Origin: a virus
Virus record (IMG/VR): IMGVR_UViG_3300022698_000224
Span: 1 to 21,890 of that record
Direction: 5' to 3' (one strand)
DNA length: 21,890 nt
How positions within the stretch are numbered: position 1 is the first letter of the stretch; every line of letters begins with the position of its first letter. The notes under the pieces are model-generated. The model was not told the DNA's origin, made no database searches, and saw only the letters and a list, made by a program, of their open reading frames with translations. This document shows positions 1 through 7,509 of the stretch, in pieces. The position numbers were made by a program, and so were the translations under genes.

Positions 1-1238
1 TGACGAGGTGGGCGAAGATGTGGAACGCCTGCAATCCGAAGGATGAGATACCGGAGAAGAATTTCAAGCGCTTGGAACTCACGATACCGCACAAGAGCGG
101 AGAGAGCAGGCTGATTGCAGTTTCGAGCAACCCTGACGCAGCAGCTGGTAAAGGCGGATCACTGATAATCGACGAGCTCGCCCTGCACAGAGACCCCGAG
201 AGGCTCATGTCTGTCGCTCAGCCGATAATCATGTCAGGAGGCAGGCTCTCTGTGCTCTCAACGCACCGCTCAAGGAACTCCCTGTTCAACCGGCTCGTGA
301 AGGAAGCGAAGAAGCCCGATTCAGAGTGGGAGCACCATGCGACGACGATTTACGATGCTGTTGATCAGGGGCTCGTCGAACTGATCGTCAATCCGAAGAT
401 GGTCAAGATGGGGAACGAACCGTATGAGTCACGCGATGCATTCATTAACTGGCTCAAGAGCACCTACGACGAACACACGTTCTCGCAGGAGTTCTGCTGC
501 ATACCTGCCGACGATGCGTGCTCTCTCCTTGCGGTTGCTGAGGTCGAGAGAGCAGAGGAGCGCTTGGAAAAAGAGGGGCACATGGGGAGCGGCCCGCTCT
601 ACATGGGGTACGACTGCGCAGAGAGCATAGACGGCGACTTCGCAGCGGTTTGCGTGATCAGAGCGCTCGGAGATGAGGTTGAAATCGTCGAGCCCTATTA
701 TTTTCCGAAAGGCACTCCGATAGAGGATCAGCTCGACCTGTGCGAGGATTTTGCCAAGCGCTATGCTGTTAGGAAGCTCGTCAGCGACAACGCAGGCATA
801 GGAAGGCACCCGACGTCTATACTTCAGAAGCGCTTGGGAGAATCGAGGGTCGTCGCTTTCGACCCGACGCTTCCGAGCAAAGGAGAGATGTGCACGAAGG
901 TGAAGCGCTACTTCCAGAACGGAAAAGTGAGGATGCGTGCGGATAAAGCGGTTGCGGACGACTTCCTCTCCATCGACAGAGTGATCACGCCGTCAGGGAA
1001 CATCGTCTATCAGTCGGTCAGGTCCGGCAACGGCGGACACGGCGACATGTTCTCTGCTTTCGCAATGGCGCTCACCGCTGTTCCTGAGAGCTCCAACCCG
1101 GACATCCTCGCTGTCGAGTCAGACAGGTCGAGCGAGCTGGGAGAAACGCCAGAGCCCAGAGACGGAACGTCTATACGAGACAGGATCAGGCGAAACAGGA
1201 AGCTCGACGAGATTGCGAAGAAGAGGTTCACGATGTAG
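1..1238 (+). CDS. terL: Terminase large subunit, C-terminal part (5' end cut by window edge)
   Basis: This is the motor-nuclease that pumps DNA into the prohead and cuts it. The reading frame is open from base 3, so the ATG at 18 is internal and the true start lies outside this edge. A Walker B-like LIIDEL (about 162-179) is followed by a conserved H-x-D-P-E stretch. The C-terminal RNase H-like nuclease shows an acidic YDCAESIDGD (about 609-638), VSDNAGIG (about 780) and a final HGDMFSAFA (about 1038-1066). The style matches the Mu gp28-like terminase group. The N-terminal piece with the Walker A-like site is at 21700-21890; joined, the protein would be about 476 aa, a normal terminase length. 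The tail end is basic (RDRIRRNRK). Family call is strong; exact junction is inference. Confidence 0.93.
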   Translation, partial: TRWAKMWNACNPKDEIPEKNFKRLELTIPHKSGESRLIAVSSNPDAAAGKGGSLIIDELALHRDPERLMSVAQPIIMSGGRLSVLSTHRSRNSLFNRLVKEAKKPDSEWEHHATTIYDAVDQGLVELIVNPKMVKMGNEPYESRDAFINWLKSTYDEHTFSQEFCCIPADDACSLLAVAEVERAEERLEKEGHMGSGPLYMGYDCAESIDGDFAAVCVIRALGDEVEIVEPYYFPKGTPIEDQLDLCEDFAKRYAVRKLVSDNAGIGRHPTSILQKRLGESRVVAFDPTLPSKGEMCTKVKRYFQNGKVRMRADKAVADDFLSIDRVITPSGNIVYQSVRSGNGGHGDMFSAFAMALTAVPESSNPDILAVESDRSSELGETPEPRDGTSIRDRIRRNRKLDEIAKKRFTM

Positions 1239-1249
1239 CTCCGCTGCGT

Positions 1250-1287
1250 GCTCAGCAACGACCAGAAAAAATCTGAGCGTTTATAAT
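1250..1287 (+). promoter_or_regulatory. Possible promoter with dyad upstream of the portal gene
   Basis: The 78-nt gap between terL and the portal gene is one of the larger gaps in the packaging and head block. It holds a 6-bp inverted repeat (GCTCAG 1250-1255, CTGAGC 1273-1278) and then a perfect TATAAT at 1282-1287. No convincing -35 hexamer sits 16-18 nt upstream. It could be a weak promoter, a site for the phage's own sigma factor, or a chance match. Confidence 0.3.
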
Positions 1288-1316
1288 GAGCACAAACCAA
1301 CGGAGACAGACCCCAG

Positions 1317-2462
1317 ATGCCTGCAATCACCGACGGACGCATCACATTCCTCCCGCTCGACAGATCAGCAATCAGCGAGCAGTCGCCCAACATAACCCCT
1401 GCTGCATACACTGCGATTTTCAACGCTGCTGCGAACGAAGGGGAAACGACGAACTACTTCAAGTTCCTCTCTGAGATCGCAGAGAAGGACCCCGACATAC
1501 TCCACTCTCTTGAGACGCGCACATCGTACGTCACATCGAAGCAATGGTATGTCGAAGGGCCAGAGGCGAGAGCAGCAGAGAAGCTCACGGAATACATCAA
1601 GAACATCAGCGGCGACCCTTCAGAGGGCCTCCTGTCGACAGACGGGCTGATAAATTCCATGCTCGGACCTTCCTACCTCGTCGGAATCAAGCTCGCTGAG
1701 ATAGTCACAGACGATGAATCAATCGTCGGCTTCAATCCGATACCTCCGCAGTTCCTCACATTCAACGGAGCTGTGAACTATCCGAAGCTCTGGACTCAGA
1801 AGAATCCGATGGGCGTCGATTTCAACAAGAATAAGATGATCTCGCACTACCTCAACCCAGGTCAGGAAGATCCGGCGAGGGGCTGGCTCGGAAACTGCGT
1901 CTCATGGCTCTACGTCCTCAAAAGGACGTCGCTCGAAGCGAAGCTGAAGTTTCAGAAGAAGTACGGCAGAGGTTTCCTGCTCTGCAACATGCCAGGAGAC
2001 AAAGACTCCTATGCGCAGGCTTGGCAGAACGCAGAGGACCTGATCGAAAACTACTCCGACGTTGACGGCGCTGTCTTCCCAGCAGATGTCCAGGTCGACT
2101 TCAAAGAGACCGCAGGGACGCTCAACGGACAGTACTTCTTCGACGTCGAAGACTCCATCAAGAAGTCAATCGTGCAGGTGATACTCGGCCAGGACTCCAC
2201 ATCTTCCTCGGAGAGTTCGAACAGGAGCACAGCAGAGGTACACATGGAGGTTCTTGAGCAGCGCATCATCGACGACATCTCTGCGATTGAGACGACCCTC
2301 ACGGACCAGCTCGTCGACCGCGTCAACAAGCTCCCAGGATTCAATTTCCCCGGCAAATACCAGTTCAAATTCGAGCAGTCCGACATAGAGCAGACGCTCG
2401 ATGAGGATCAGGAGAGCCCGGAAGAAAAAACCGAAGTTTCAGAGGAATCAGAAGATGTCTGA
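1317..2462 (+). CDS. Portal protein, Mu gp29-like (DUF935)
   Basis: The portal forms the ring at the capsid vertex through which DNA passes. The 381-aa protein carries the family hallmark near residues 55-80 (HSLETRTSYVTSKQWYVEGP, the position where the family has a 'list of alternative sites ... W.V' segment) and a later VILGQDSTSSSESSNRSTAEVH stretch with the typical Ser/Thr-rich region followed by a helical EVLEQRIIDDISAIETTL. It is shorter than Mu gp29 itself. The gene follows terL directly, as expected. The C-terminus is acidic. The start at 1317 has a GGAGACAG upstream. The stop overlaps the next gene in an ATGTCTGA arrangement, suggesting translational coupling. The end of the ORF is purine-rich and blends into the scaffold gene. 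Confidence 0.88.
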   Translation: MPAITDGRITFLPLDRSAISEQSPNITPAAYTAIFNAAANEGETTNYFKFLSEIAEKDPDILHSLETRTSYVTSKQWYVEGPEARAAEKLTEYIKNISGDPSEGLLSTDGLINSMLGPSYLVGIKLAEIVTDDESIVGFNPIPPQFLTFNGAVNYPKLWTQKNPMGVDFNKNKMISHYLNPGQEDPARGWLGNCVSWLYVLKRTSLEAKLKFQKKYGRGFLLCNMPGDKDSYAQAWQNAEDLIENYSDVDGAVFPADVQVDFKETAGTLNGQYFFDVEDSIKKSIVQVILGQDSTSSSESSNRSTAEVHMEVLEQRIIDDISAIETTLTDQLVDRVNKLPGFNFPGKYQFKFEQSDIEQTLDEDQESPEEKTEVSEESEDV

Positions 2463-3024
2463 AGAAGAAGAGAAGAAGGAAGAGGAAAAAGAGGAAGAAT
2501 CCTCAGAGGGCCAGGAAGGAGAGGAGGAGGAAGAGCAAAAAGAGGAAGAATCCTCAGAGGGCCAGGAAGGAGGTGAGGAAGAATCCTCAGAGCATGAGGA
2601 AGAGTCAGGGGAAGAAGACGACATCGTGACCAGAGCGATGCGCGAGAACGAAGAGCTGAAAAAACAGCTCGAAGAGCTCAAAAACAACTCCTCTGACGTC
2701 TTCGAGCAGAACGAGATTTTGAAGACAGAGCTTGAGAACCAGAAGAAGCTCGTCGCAGTCGCAAAAGAGAACGAAGAGATCAAAGCGCAGCTCGGAGCGA
2801 TTAAAAAGAACACGCTCATCGAAAAACTCATAGCATCAGGCTCCATCAACAACAACCTCAGAGAGTGGGCAGAGAGCCAGACGTTCGAATCTCTTCAGCT
2901 CTTCGCTGAGCATGCTCCGAAAGTGAAGACGATTCTTCAGCAGAAGAACAACGGCACAGAGAGCGGAGATGAAGAGCTCAAGAAGTGGCGCGAGGATCAG
3001 ATGAAGTCGAGGATAATTTCCTGA
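2455..3024 (+). CDS. Capsid scaffolding-type protein, acidic coiled coil
   Basis: Encodes 189 aa with an extremely Glu/Ser-rich N-terminal third (about residues 2-60), a central coiled coil (heptad-like MRENEELKKQLEELKNN onward, about 60-120) and a basic C-terminus (LKKWREDQMKSR). Acidic/coiled-coil proteins with basic tails located between portal and capsid genes are usually internal scaffolds that template the shell and leave or are degraded. An ATG at 2401 is in frame but lies deep inside the portal gene; the start at 2455 has a GAGGAA site and the coupled 8-nt overlap. No serine protease domain is present. Function is inferred from position, composition and length rather than from a recognised domain. 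Confidence 0.75.
   Translation: MSEEEEKKEEEKEEESSEGQEGEEEEEQKEEESSEGQEGGEEESSEHEEESGEEDDIVTRAMRENEELKKQLEELKNNSSDVFEQNEILKTELENQKKLVAVAKENEEIKAQLGAIKKNTLIEKLIASGSINNNLREWAESQTFESLQLFAEHAPKVKTILQQKNNGTESGDEELKKWREDQMKSRIIS
2486..2592 (+). repeat. In-frame direct repeats in the scaffold gene
   Basis: A 36-bp identical sequence occurs at 2486-2521 and 2537-2572 (period 51 bp, 17 codons, reading EEESSEGQEG). A third truncated copy of 18 bp (GAGGAAGAATCCTCAGAG) lies at 2575-2592. Periods are multiples of three, so copy-number changes would keep the frame. Confidence 0.9.
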
Positions 3025-3050
3025 ACCCCAACTAGCTAGGAGAACAAGCT

Positions 3051-3464
3051 ATGGCTGGTGCAAACAGAAAAGCGACACGGACTGGAGAGGCGAAGTTCTC
3101 CTACGTGGACGCTCGTACGATCTTGGATACCGCCAAGATCTATGTTGGAGAGATGGTCCAGGCCGACTCGAACGGTGAAGTTGCTCCTGCAACGGACACC
3201 GCATCGAAGGTGGTTCTGGGTGTCTCCACACAAGAAGTCGATAACACTGACGACGGTGAGGAGCTGAGCTTCATCAGCACAGCAGTGCACCTCATCGGCA
3301 ACCAGAGCGATGTCACAGTCGCCAACATCGGTGCTCAGTGTTATGTCATGGACGCTGCGAAAGTGACCATGGACCACTGCACGAACTACAATGTCGCAGG
3401 AATCGTTGCCGAAGTCACCTCTGACGGTGTCTTCGTTGACTTCGACCCTGCGAAGAGACAGTAA
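3051..3464 (+). CDS. Probable capsid decoration/cement protein
   Basis: A 137-aa protein without signal peptide or membrane segment. Its layout (N-terminal extended segment, G-E-M-V near residue 36, central 'VLGVS', C-terminal 'AGIVAEVTSDGVFVDFDPAK') resembles the beta-rich DUF2190/cement proteins that sit on phage capsids. It lies between the scaffold and the major capsid protein, the usual place for a decoration gene, and ends 12 nt before the capsid gene. The start at 3051 has CTAGGAGAA upstream with good spacing. Codons resemble the capsid gene, with more GGT and CGT than neighbouring genes, which fits strong expression. Domain identity is by general resemblance only. Confidence 0.65.
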   Translation: MAGANRKATRTGEAKFSYVDARTILDTAKIYVGEMVQADSNGEVAPATDTASKVVLGVSTQEVDNTDDGEELSFISTAVHLIGNQSDVTVANIGAQCYVMDAAKVTMDHCTNYNVAGIVAEVTSDGVFVDFDPAKRQ

Positions 3465-3476
3465 GGAGATTGAATC

Positions 3477-4376
3477 ATGGGTAACATCAATGATGCAAGT
3501 CTCCAGGACCTGAACAAGCAGCTCAACGCAAAGTGGACAACCGCTTTCGAAGCTGGTGTTCAAAGTCAACTCACGTCACTGGCGACAACCTACACATCCA
3601 CGACCGCGTCGAACTTCTACGCATTCCTTGAAGCCCTCGGCGGATGGAGCGAGTGGAACGGTGCGCGTCAGTTCAAGGACGTTGCGAGTCAGCAGTTCGA
3701 AGTCCTCAACAAGGACTACGAAATGTCCATCAAGATGCCGAAAAATCAGATCGAAGACGATCAGATTGGCATGTACGTGGACCTCGTTCCGAACATGGTG
3801 CAGGGCTGGTTCAAAAAGCAGCAGTCCCTGATTGCTGGCGTGATGACCTCGAACCCCAAGGCGTATGACGGCATTGCTCTCTTCAGCGCTGCCAGCCGTT
3901 CGTACGGAAGCAACGTCATAAACAACTACACGACCAGCGCTCTGTCGGCAACGACATTCGAGACTGCCCGTGTGGCGATGATGAGCTACCTCGACCACAA
4001 CGGCGAACCCCTCGCTGTCACCCCGAACGTCCTGACCGTCGGACCCAAGCTGGAGAAAACAGCGTGGGACATCGTCAGGAACTACTTCGGCATCGACAGT
4101 TCGAGCACGATTCAGATTGAGAACTTCTACAAGACGACTGGCATGACTGTCAACGTCAGCCCGTACCTCATCGGTACGTATGACGACTACTGGTTCCTTT
4201 CGGACACCACGGACGTCATCAAGGGAGTCCTCCTTCAGATCCGTGAAGTTCCTTCGCCGATTATGAGCAATGCTCAGGAAGTTGCGAGAAATAAAACCAT
4301 CGACTACATGGCCGATGGTAGGATGGCCGCAGCTCCAGGAGCTCCTCATAAAATCTATGGCGGTTACAAGTCTTAA
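3477..4376 (+). CDS. Major capsid protein, Mu gpT-like
   Basis: The 299-aa protein fits the Mu major head subunit (gpT) family, an HK97-fold shell protein. Supporting segments are the YEMSIKMPKNQIEDDQIGMYVDLVP region (about residues 81-106, written here as the family's 'd.ieDDq.g.y' signature), the FKKQQSLIAGVMTSNP helix, the DGIALFSAASRSYGSN segment, and the TPNVLTVGPKLEKTAWDIV segment (about 180-200). Start at 3477 has AAGGAG seven nt upstream. It directly follows the decoration gene and is followed by a 10-bp hairpin that may separate high capsid expression from the genes downstream. Size and position both fit. Confidence 0.88.
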   Translation: MGNINDASLQDLNKQLNAKWTTAFEAGVQSQLTSLATTYTSTTASNFYAFLEALGGWSEWNGARQFKDVASQQFEVLNKDYEMSIKMPKNQIEDDQIGMYVDLVPNMVQGWFKKQQSLIAGVMTSNPKAYDGIALFSAASRSYGSNVINNYTTSALSATTFETARVAMMSYLDHNGEPLAVTPNVLTVGPKLEKTAWDIVRNYFGIDSSSTIQIENFYKTTGMTVNVSPYLIGTYDDYWFLSDTTDVIKGVLLQIREVPSPIMSNAQEVARNKTIDYMADGRMAAAPGAPHKIYGGYKS

Positions 4377-4391
4377 TCAGGCTTGAAGCAG

Positions 4392-4420
4392 CTCCCTCCC
4401 GCGTAAAAAACGGGAGGGAG
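4392..4420 (+). terminator. 10-bp GC-rich hairpin after the major capsid gene
   Basis: CTCCCTCCCG (4392-4401) pairs perfectly with CGGGAGGGAG (4411-4420) around a 9-nt loop containing six A. The 3' flank is TAACCTCC rather than a T run, so it is not a canonical intrinsic terminator on the + strand. It may act as a partial terminator, an mRNA 3'-end stabiliser or a processing site. It is the only clear structure in the 75-nt gap. Confidence 0.55.
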
Positions 4421-4451
4421 TAACCTCCATTACAATGAGTGAGGCAGAGAG

Positions 4452-4862
4452 ATGTACGTCACACTTGCTGAAGCGAAGACGCTTCTCAACCGCGTGCTTG
4501 CCGTCTACAAGGTCAACGGAACGGTCGATGAAGACCACCTGACTATGATCCTGACTGCGGCAGAGGGCATGGTCAATGCGGCAATCGGCTCACGCTACAC
4601 AATCCCAGTCACGGATTCGGTTGCGGTCGACTACATAAGAGGTCTCGTCATACCGATCATGCGCTACAAGACGTGGGTGCAGTTCGGAGACCAGGAAGAA
4701 GAATTTCCCAAGGGCATCATGGAAGAGTACAAATCGACCATGAAGTCGCTCGACATGCTTGCGAAACAGGTGACTTCACTGCCGAACGAATCGGAGAAGT
4801 CAACAGGCAGGCCATCGCACATCACGTACGCAGAAACAACATCTGAAATTGAGGGCTACTGA
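4452..4862 (+). CDS. Head-tail connector, DUF1320/Mu gp36-like
   Basis: A 136-aa protein of the adaptor type that binds beneath the portal. The family layout is visible: short N-terminal 'YVTLAEAKTLL', a helix ending 'ILTAAEGMVNAAIGSRYTIPV' (about residues 30-52), then 'IRGLVIPIMRYKTW' and a DQEEEFPKGIMEEYKSTMKSL helix. In Mu-like phages the DUF1320 gene follows the major head gene, exactly as here. The start at 4452 has GAGGCAGAGAG upstream. Next gene starts two nt after the stop. Confidence 0.8.
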   Translation: MYVTLAEAKTLLNRVLAVYKVNGTVDEDHLTMILTAAEGMVNAAIGSRYTIPVTDSVAVDYIRGLVIPIMRYKTWVQFGDQEEEFPKGIMEEYKSTMKSLDMLAKQVTSLPNESEKSTGRPSHITYAETTSEIEGY

Positions 4863-4864
4863 TC

Positions 4865-5104
4865 ATGGCTACTGAGATCATGGATGCCAACAGCATCTAT
4901 CAGGTGAACCTCGACGGTTACGCAAGGAAAGTGACCGTAGACGGCACAGACACCTACATCGGCCACGCTGTGCCTGGTACAGCACAGGCAACAGCAGCAT
5001 GGCGCTGCCAGAAAATCGACACGAACGGAACGAGGACCTGGGCAGACGGAGACACCCTCTTCGACAACGTAGCGACGGACCTCACGGCGCTTTCCTACAG
5101 CTGA
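4865..5104 (+). CDS. Small conserved virion-type protein, function unknown
   Basis: Encodes 79 aa, beginning two nt after the connector gene. It has the pattern Y-I-G-x-A-x-x-G-T-A-x-A-x-A-A-W-R-x-x-K-I (residues about 31-51), then T-W-A-D-G-D-x-x-F-D-N-V and ends L-x-A-L-S-Y-S. This style of short beta-rich protein is common in phage structural blocks and tends to be encoded next to fibre or decoration genes, but I know no assigned function. No signal peptide, membrane segment or metal motif is seen. It may be an adaptor for the large surface protein encoded next. Confidence 0.6.
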   Translation: MATEIMDANSIYQVNLDGYARKVTVDGTDTYIGHAVPGTAQATAAWRCQKIDTNGTRTWADGDTLFDNVATDLTALSYS

Positions 5105-5122
5105 AAAAAGTGAGGAGCTCCA

Positions 5123-6850
5123 ATGGCTTATAAGGGAATTTCAAAATCGAACGGAAGAGTACGTTTTTTTGTAGACCCTATATCCGTAGGAGTGACAAGA
5201 GACGTTGACGGGAGGATTGCGCTTTTCAAAGCTCACGGCGCAGACTCTGTTATCGACCTGAGGACAGGCGAGGTCTTCCTCACGTCAGACACGCCGATGA
5301 CATGGACAATCGAAACGACCACAACGCCGCACACCTACGCATTCGGCATCGGCGGCACAGTGAATGAAGACGTCATGGTCGACTGGGGTGATGGTTCGGC
5401 TATCGAGGTGTTTTCGTCAAACGGCAGGAAGACCCACTCCTACGCGACACCAGGCACCTACAACGTCTCCATCGTCTCTGCTGACGTCACATACATTCAG
5501 CTCTACGATGCTATCGGCTCAACCCACCTCCTGATCACGGCGTTCTCAACCGCTGGCGCTGATCTGGGGATCACGAGCACAGAGAGCATGTTTAGAGAAT
5601 GCACGAACATCGCTTCATGGGGCTCCCCGTTCATCAACACTGCGTCCATCATAACCTTCGACTCCATGTTCAAGGACAACACAGCGTTCAACGAGGACAT
5701 ATCTGGATGGAGCACAGGTTCCTGCCTGAACTTCACCAGCATGTTCGACGGAGCGACGGCATTCGACCAGGACCTTTCAGGATGGGACGTCACATCTCTC
5801 ATCGACGCATCAAGCATGTTCGACAATGGAGCAGGGCTGAGCACAGATAATTATAATGCACTCCTCATAGGATGGGAAGCGCAGGACGTTCAGGACGACG
5901 TGACTCTGGACGCCGGAGATTCGTATTATGGATTGAGTGCAGAATCTGCGAGAGCTGCCCTGATAGCAGACCACAACTGGACGATCAACGATCAGGGTCT
6001 GGAGATACCTCTTCCGAGTTATTCGACCGTTTACGCTGTCGCTGGTAACGACGGAAGCTCTGAACTCATAGACAACGATGCTTTCAACGGATCATCTTGG
6101 TCGTCAGACACTTCACTGCCGTCTCCAATCAGGCAGGCCCCAGCAGCAGCGACAATCGGCTCAAATATGTATGCGTTCGGCGGATATGTCTCGTCGACAA
6201 CATCAAATCTCACAGATAATGATGCTTTCAACGGATCATCTTGGTCTGCTGATGTAGACTTGCCGTCTCCTGGGAGGAGGTCTCACTCTGGATGCGAGAT
6301 AGGAACAGCGCTCCACTGTCTTTTCGGATACACAGGAGTGTATCTGCGAGATAATGACAAATTTGACACGTCTTCATGGTCTGCTGACACTAACGGACCA
6401 ACACCAGGAAGGTACAATTTTGGATGTGCCAGGCTCAACTACACCATTTATGCTTACTACGGACACTCATCAGGAGGGCGAATGAGAGACTGCGATTCGT
6501 TCGACAGGTCATCATGGTCGTCTCTGACGAGCGGTCCTCTTCCAACGAGGAATGGAGTTGTCGGAAGCACCATTGGATCAAAGGTGTACTCATACGGAGG
6601 ATACAGCCCGTCGTTGCTCACGACCGTTGAAGGATTCGACGGCTCTTCGTGGTCATCAGAGACTTCCATGCCAGCCCCAGGAAGGTCAAATTGTGCAGCA
6701 AGCACAATCGGCACTTCGACAGCATATGTATATACCGGCTGGGATGGAACGAGAATCAGAGATTGTGACTCATTCGATGGTTCTTCATGGACGAACGAAC
6801 AAGACATTCCTTCGCCTGGCAGGAACTCAGTATACGGAAGCGGATTGTAG
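5123..6850 (+). CDS. Large PKD + BspA-like (DUF285) + kelch surface protein
   Basis: A 575-aa mosaic protein. Residues about 1-57 are a unique N-terminus (possible virion anchor). Residues about 58-125 look like a PKD-type beta sandwich (VDWGDGS ... THSYATPGTYNVSI). Residues about 154-256 carry DUF285/BspA-like units with SMF--N--AFN-DISGW and SMFDGATAFDQDLSGWDV. Residues about 302-575 form six kelch-like repeats (see separate entry). It sits between a head-connector gene and tail genes. PKD, BspA-like and kelch domains are typical of cell-surface binding, so a head fibre or accessory receptor-binding protein is the likeliest role. Start at 5123 has GAGGAG upstream. No catalytic motif was found. 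Domain recognition is solid; virion location is inference. Confidence 0.8.
   Translation: MAYKGISKSNGRVRFFVDPISVGVTRDVDGRIALFKAHGADSVIDLRTGEVFLTSDTPMTWTIETTTTPHTYAFGIGGTVNEDVMVDWGDGSAIEVFSSNGRKTHSYATPGTYNVSIVSADVTYIQLYDAIGSTHLLITAFSTAGADLGITSTESMFRECTNIASWGSPFINTASIITFDSMFKDNTAFNEDISGWSTGSCLNFTSMFDGATAFDQDLSGWDVTSLIDASSMFDNGAGLSTDNYNALLIGWEAQDVQDDVTLDAGDSYYGLSAESARAALIADHNWTINDQGLEIPLPSYSTVYAVAGNDGSSELIDNDAFNGSSWSSDTSLPSPIRQAPAAATIGSNMYAFGGYVSSTTSNLTDNDAFNGSSWSADVDLPSPGRRSHSGCEIGTALHCLFGYTGVYLRDNDKFDTSSWSADTNGPTPGRYNFGCARLNYTIYAYYGHSSGGRMRDCDSFDRSSWSSLTSGPLPTRNGVVGSTIGSKVYSYGGYSPSLLTTVEGFDGSSWSSETSMPAPGRSNCAASTIGTSTAYVYTGWDGTRIRDCDSFDGSSWTNEQDIPSPGRNSVYGSGL
6025..6840 (+). repeat. Six kelch-like repeats predicted to close a beta-propeller
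   Basis: Six units of about 45 residues each contain [DE]-x-F-[DN]-x-S-S-W-[ST] followed by a P-x-P-x-R turn and then an aromatic-x-x-x-G strand (YAFGG, YAYYG, YSYGG, YVYTG). The first unit opens with a lone YAVAG strand, and the last unit stops after SVYGSG without its final strand. That is the arrangement used by six-bladed propellers to close the ring with strands from both ends. Confidence 0.75.
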
Positions 6851-6858
6851 GAATGACA

Positions 6859-7509
6859 ATGAAATTGAACGACATCCTAAACGACCACCAGACAGGCCAG
6901 GACGACATTCAGCTGCAATCCTTCGTCCTCGGAGGGCGCACCCCCTGGGGCACCTACAAACAGGCGCTCAGAGAGCTCTACAAGCGCGTCCGAGGCATCC
7001 GAGACTCGCAGACGGAGCTCGACCTCCTGCTCATCGACATCGAAGAGCTCGAAAACGGGCAGAGCCCGGTCGATACGTTCGAATACAGGAGAGCAGCCGT
7101 CAAACTGCGTCAGAAGCGCGGTCAGCTCGAAGAGGCGAACAGAGGGCTCAACGACCTCAAGCGCGAATGTGCAATCTTCTACCGCGAAGCCCGAAAGCTC
7201 AAGGAAGTGATAGGCGAAGTAACGCCGGAGCGCAGGACAGAGCTCGACAGGGAAGAGTGGAAGCACTGGCTGATTAAAACAGCAGCGCTCGGAAAGCTCA
7301 CGACAGGGCGAATCCCTGAGGTCGTGCTCAAGAACGCTTACGGCATGTCAGAAGAGGAGCGAAACGAACTGCTCTCTTCAATCTCTGTAAATCCGGAGCA
7401 CTTCATCGAAAGAGGCGAGTACGGAATCTCAGCTGTTCCTCCCCCGTCAGAAGAAGACATAAAACTGCTAGAAAGGGAAATTTCAGATGATCATCTCATT
7501 TCAGGTTGA
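6859..7509 (+). CDS. Helical protein of unknown function
   Basis: A 216-aa, highly charged, mostly helical protein. A coiled coil is likely over the ELDLLLIDIEELENG to LRQKRGQLEEANRGLNDLKRE region, and the second half has EEWKHWLIKTAALGKLTTGR followed by NAYGMSEEERNELLSSI. The frame is open upstream to 6787, inside the kelch gene, but the ATG at 6859 has TAGGA at 6849-6853 with five-nt spacing and begins just after the previous stop, so it is preferred (ATG 6853 is too close to that site). Codon use is of the GC-rich type. The gene overlaps the ParB-like gene by 23 nt, so the two are probably co-translated. I do not recognise a family. Confidence 0.7.
   Translation: MKLNDILNDHQTGQDDIQLQSFVLGGRTPWGTYKQALRELYKRVRGIRDSQTELDLLLIDIEELENGQSPVDTFEYRRAAVKLRQKRGQLEEANRGLNDLKRECAIFYREARKLKEVIGEVTPERRTELDREEWKHWLIKTAALGKLTTGRIPEVVLKNAYGMSEEERNELLSSISVNPEHFIERGEYGISAVPPPSEEDIKLLEREISDDHLISG

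Noticed and set aside
3576-4349. 257-codon open frame on the minus strand opposite the capsid gene
   Set aside because: It is antisense to a convincing capsid protein, has no matching ribosome site and its composition is that of a shadow frame; no minus-strand gene is supported anywhere in the window.
6787-6858. Upstream extension of the helical protein into the kelch gene
   Set aside because: No ribosome site for ATG 6787; ATG 6859 has a good one just after the previous stop.
6552-7277. 241-codon + strand frame overlapping the kelch gene and the helical protein gene
   Set aside because: Arg/Pro/Gln-rich shadow translation that overlaps two better frames; no start signal.
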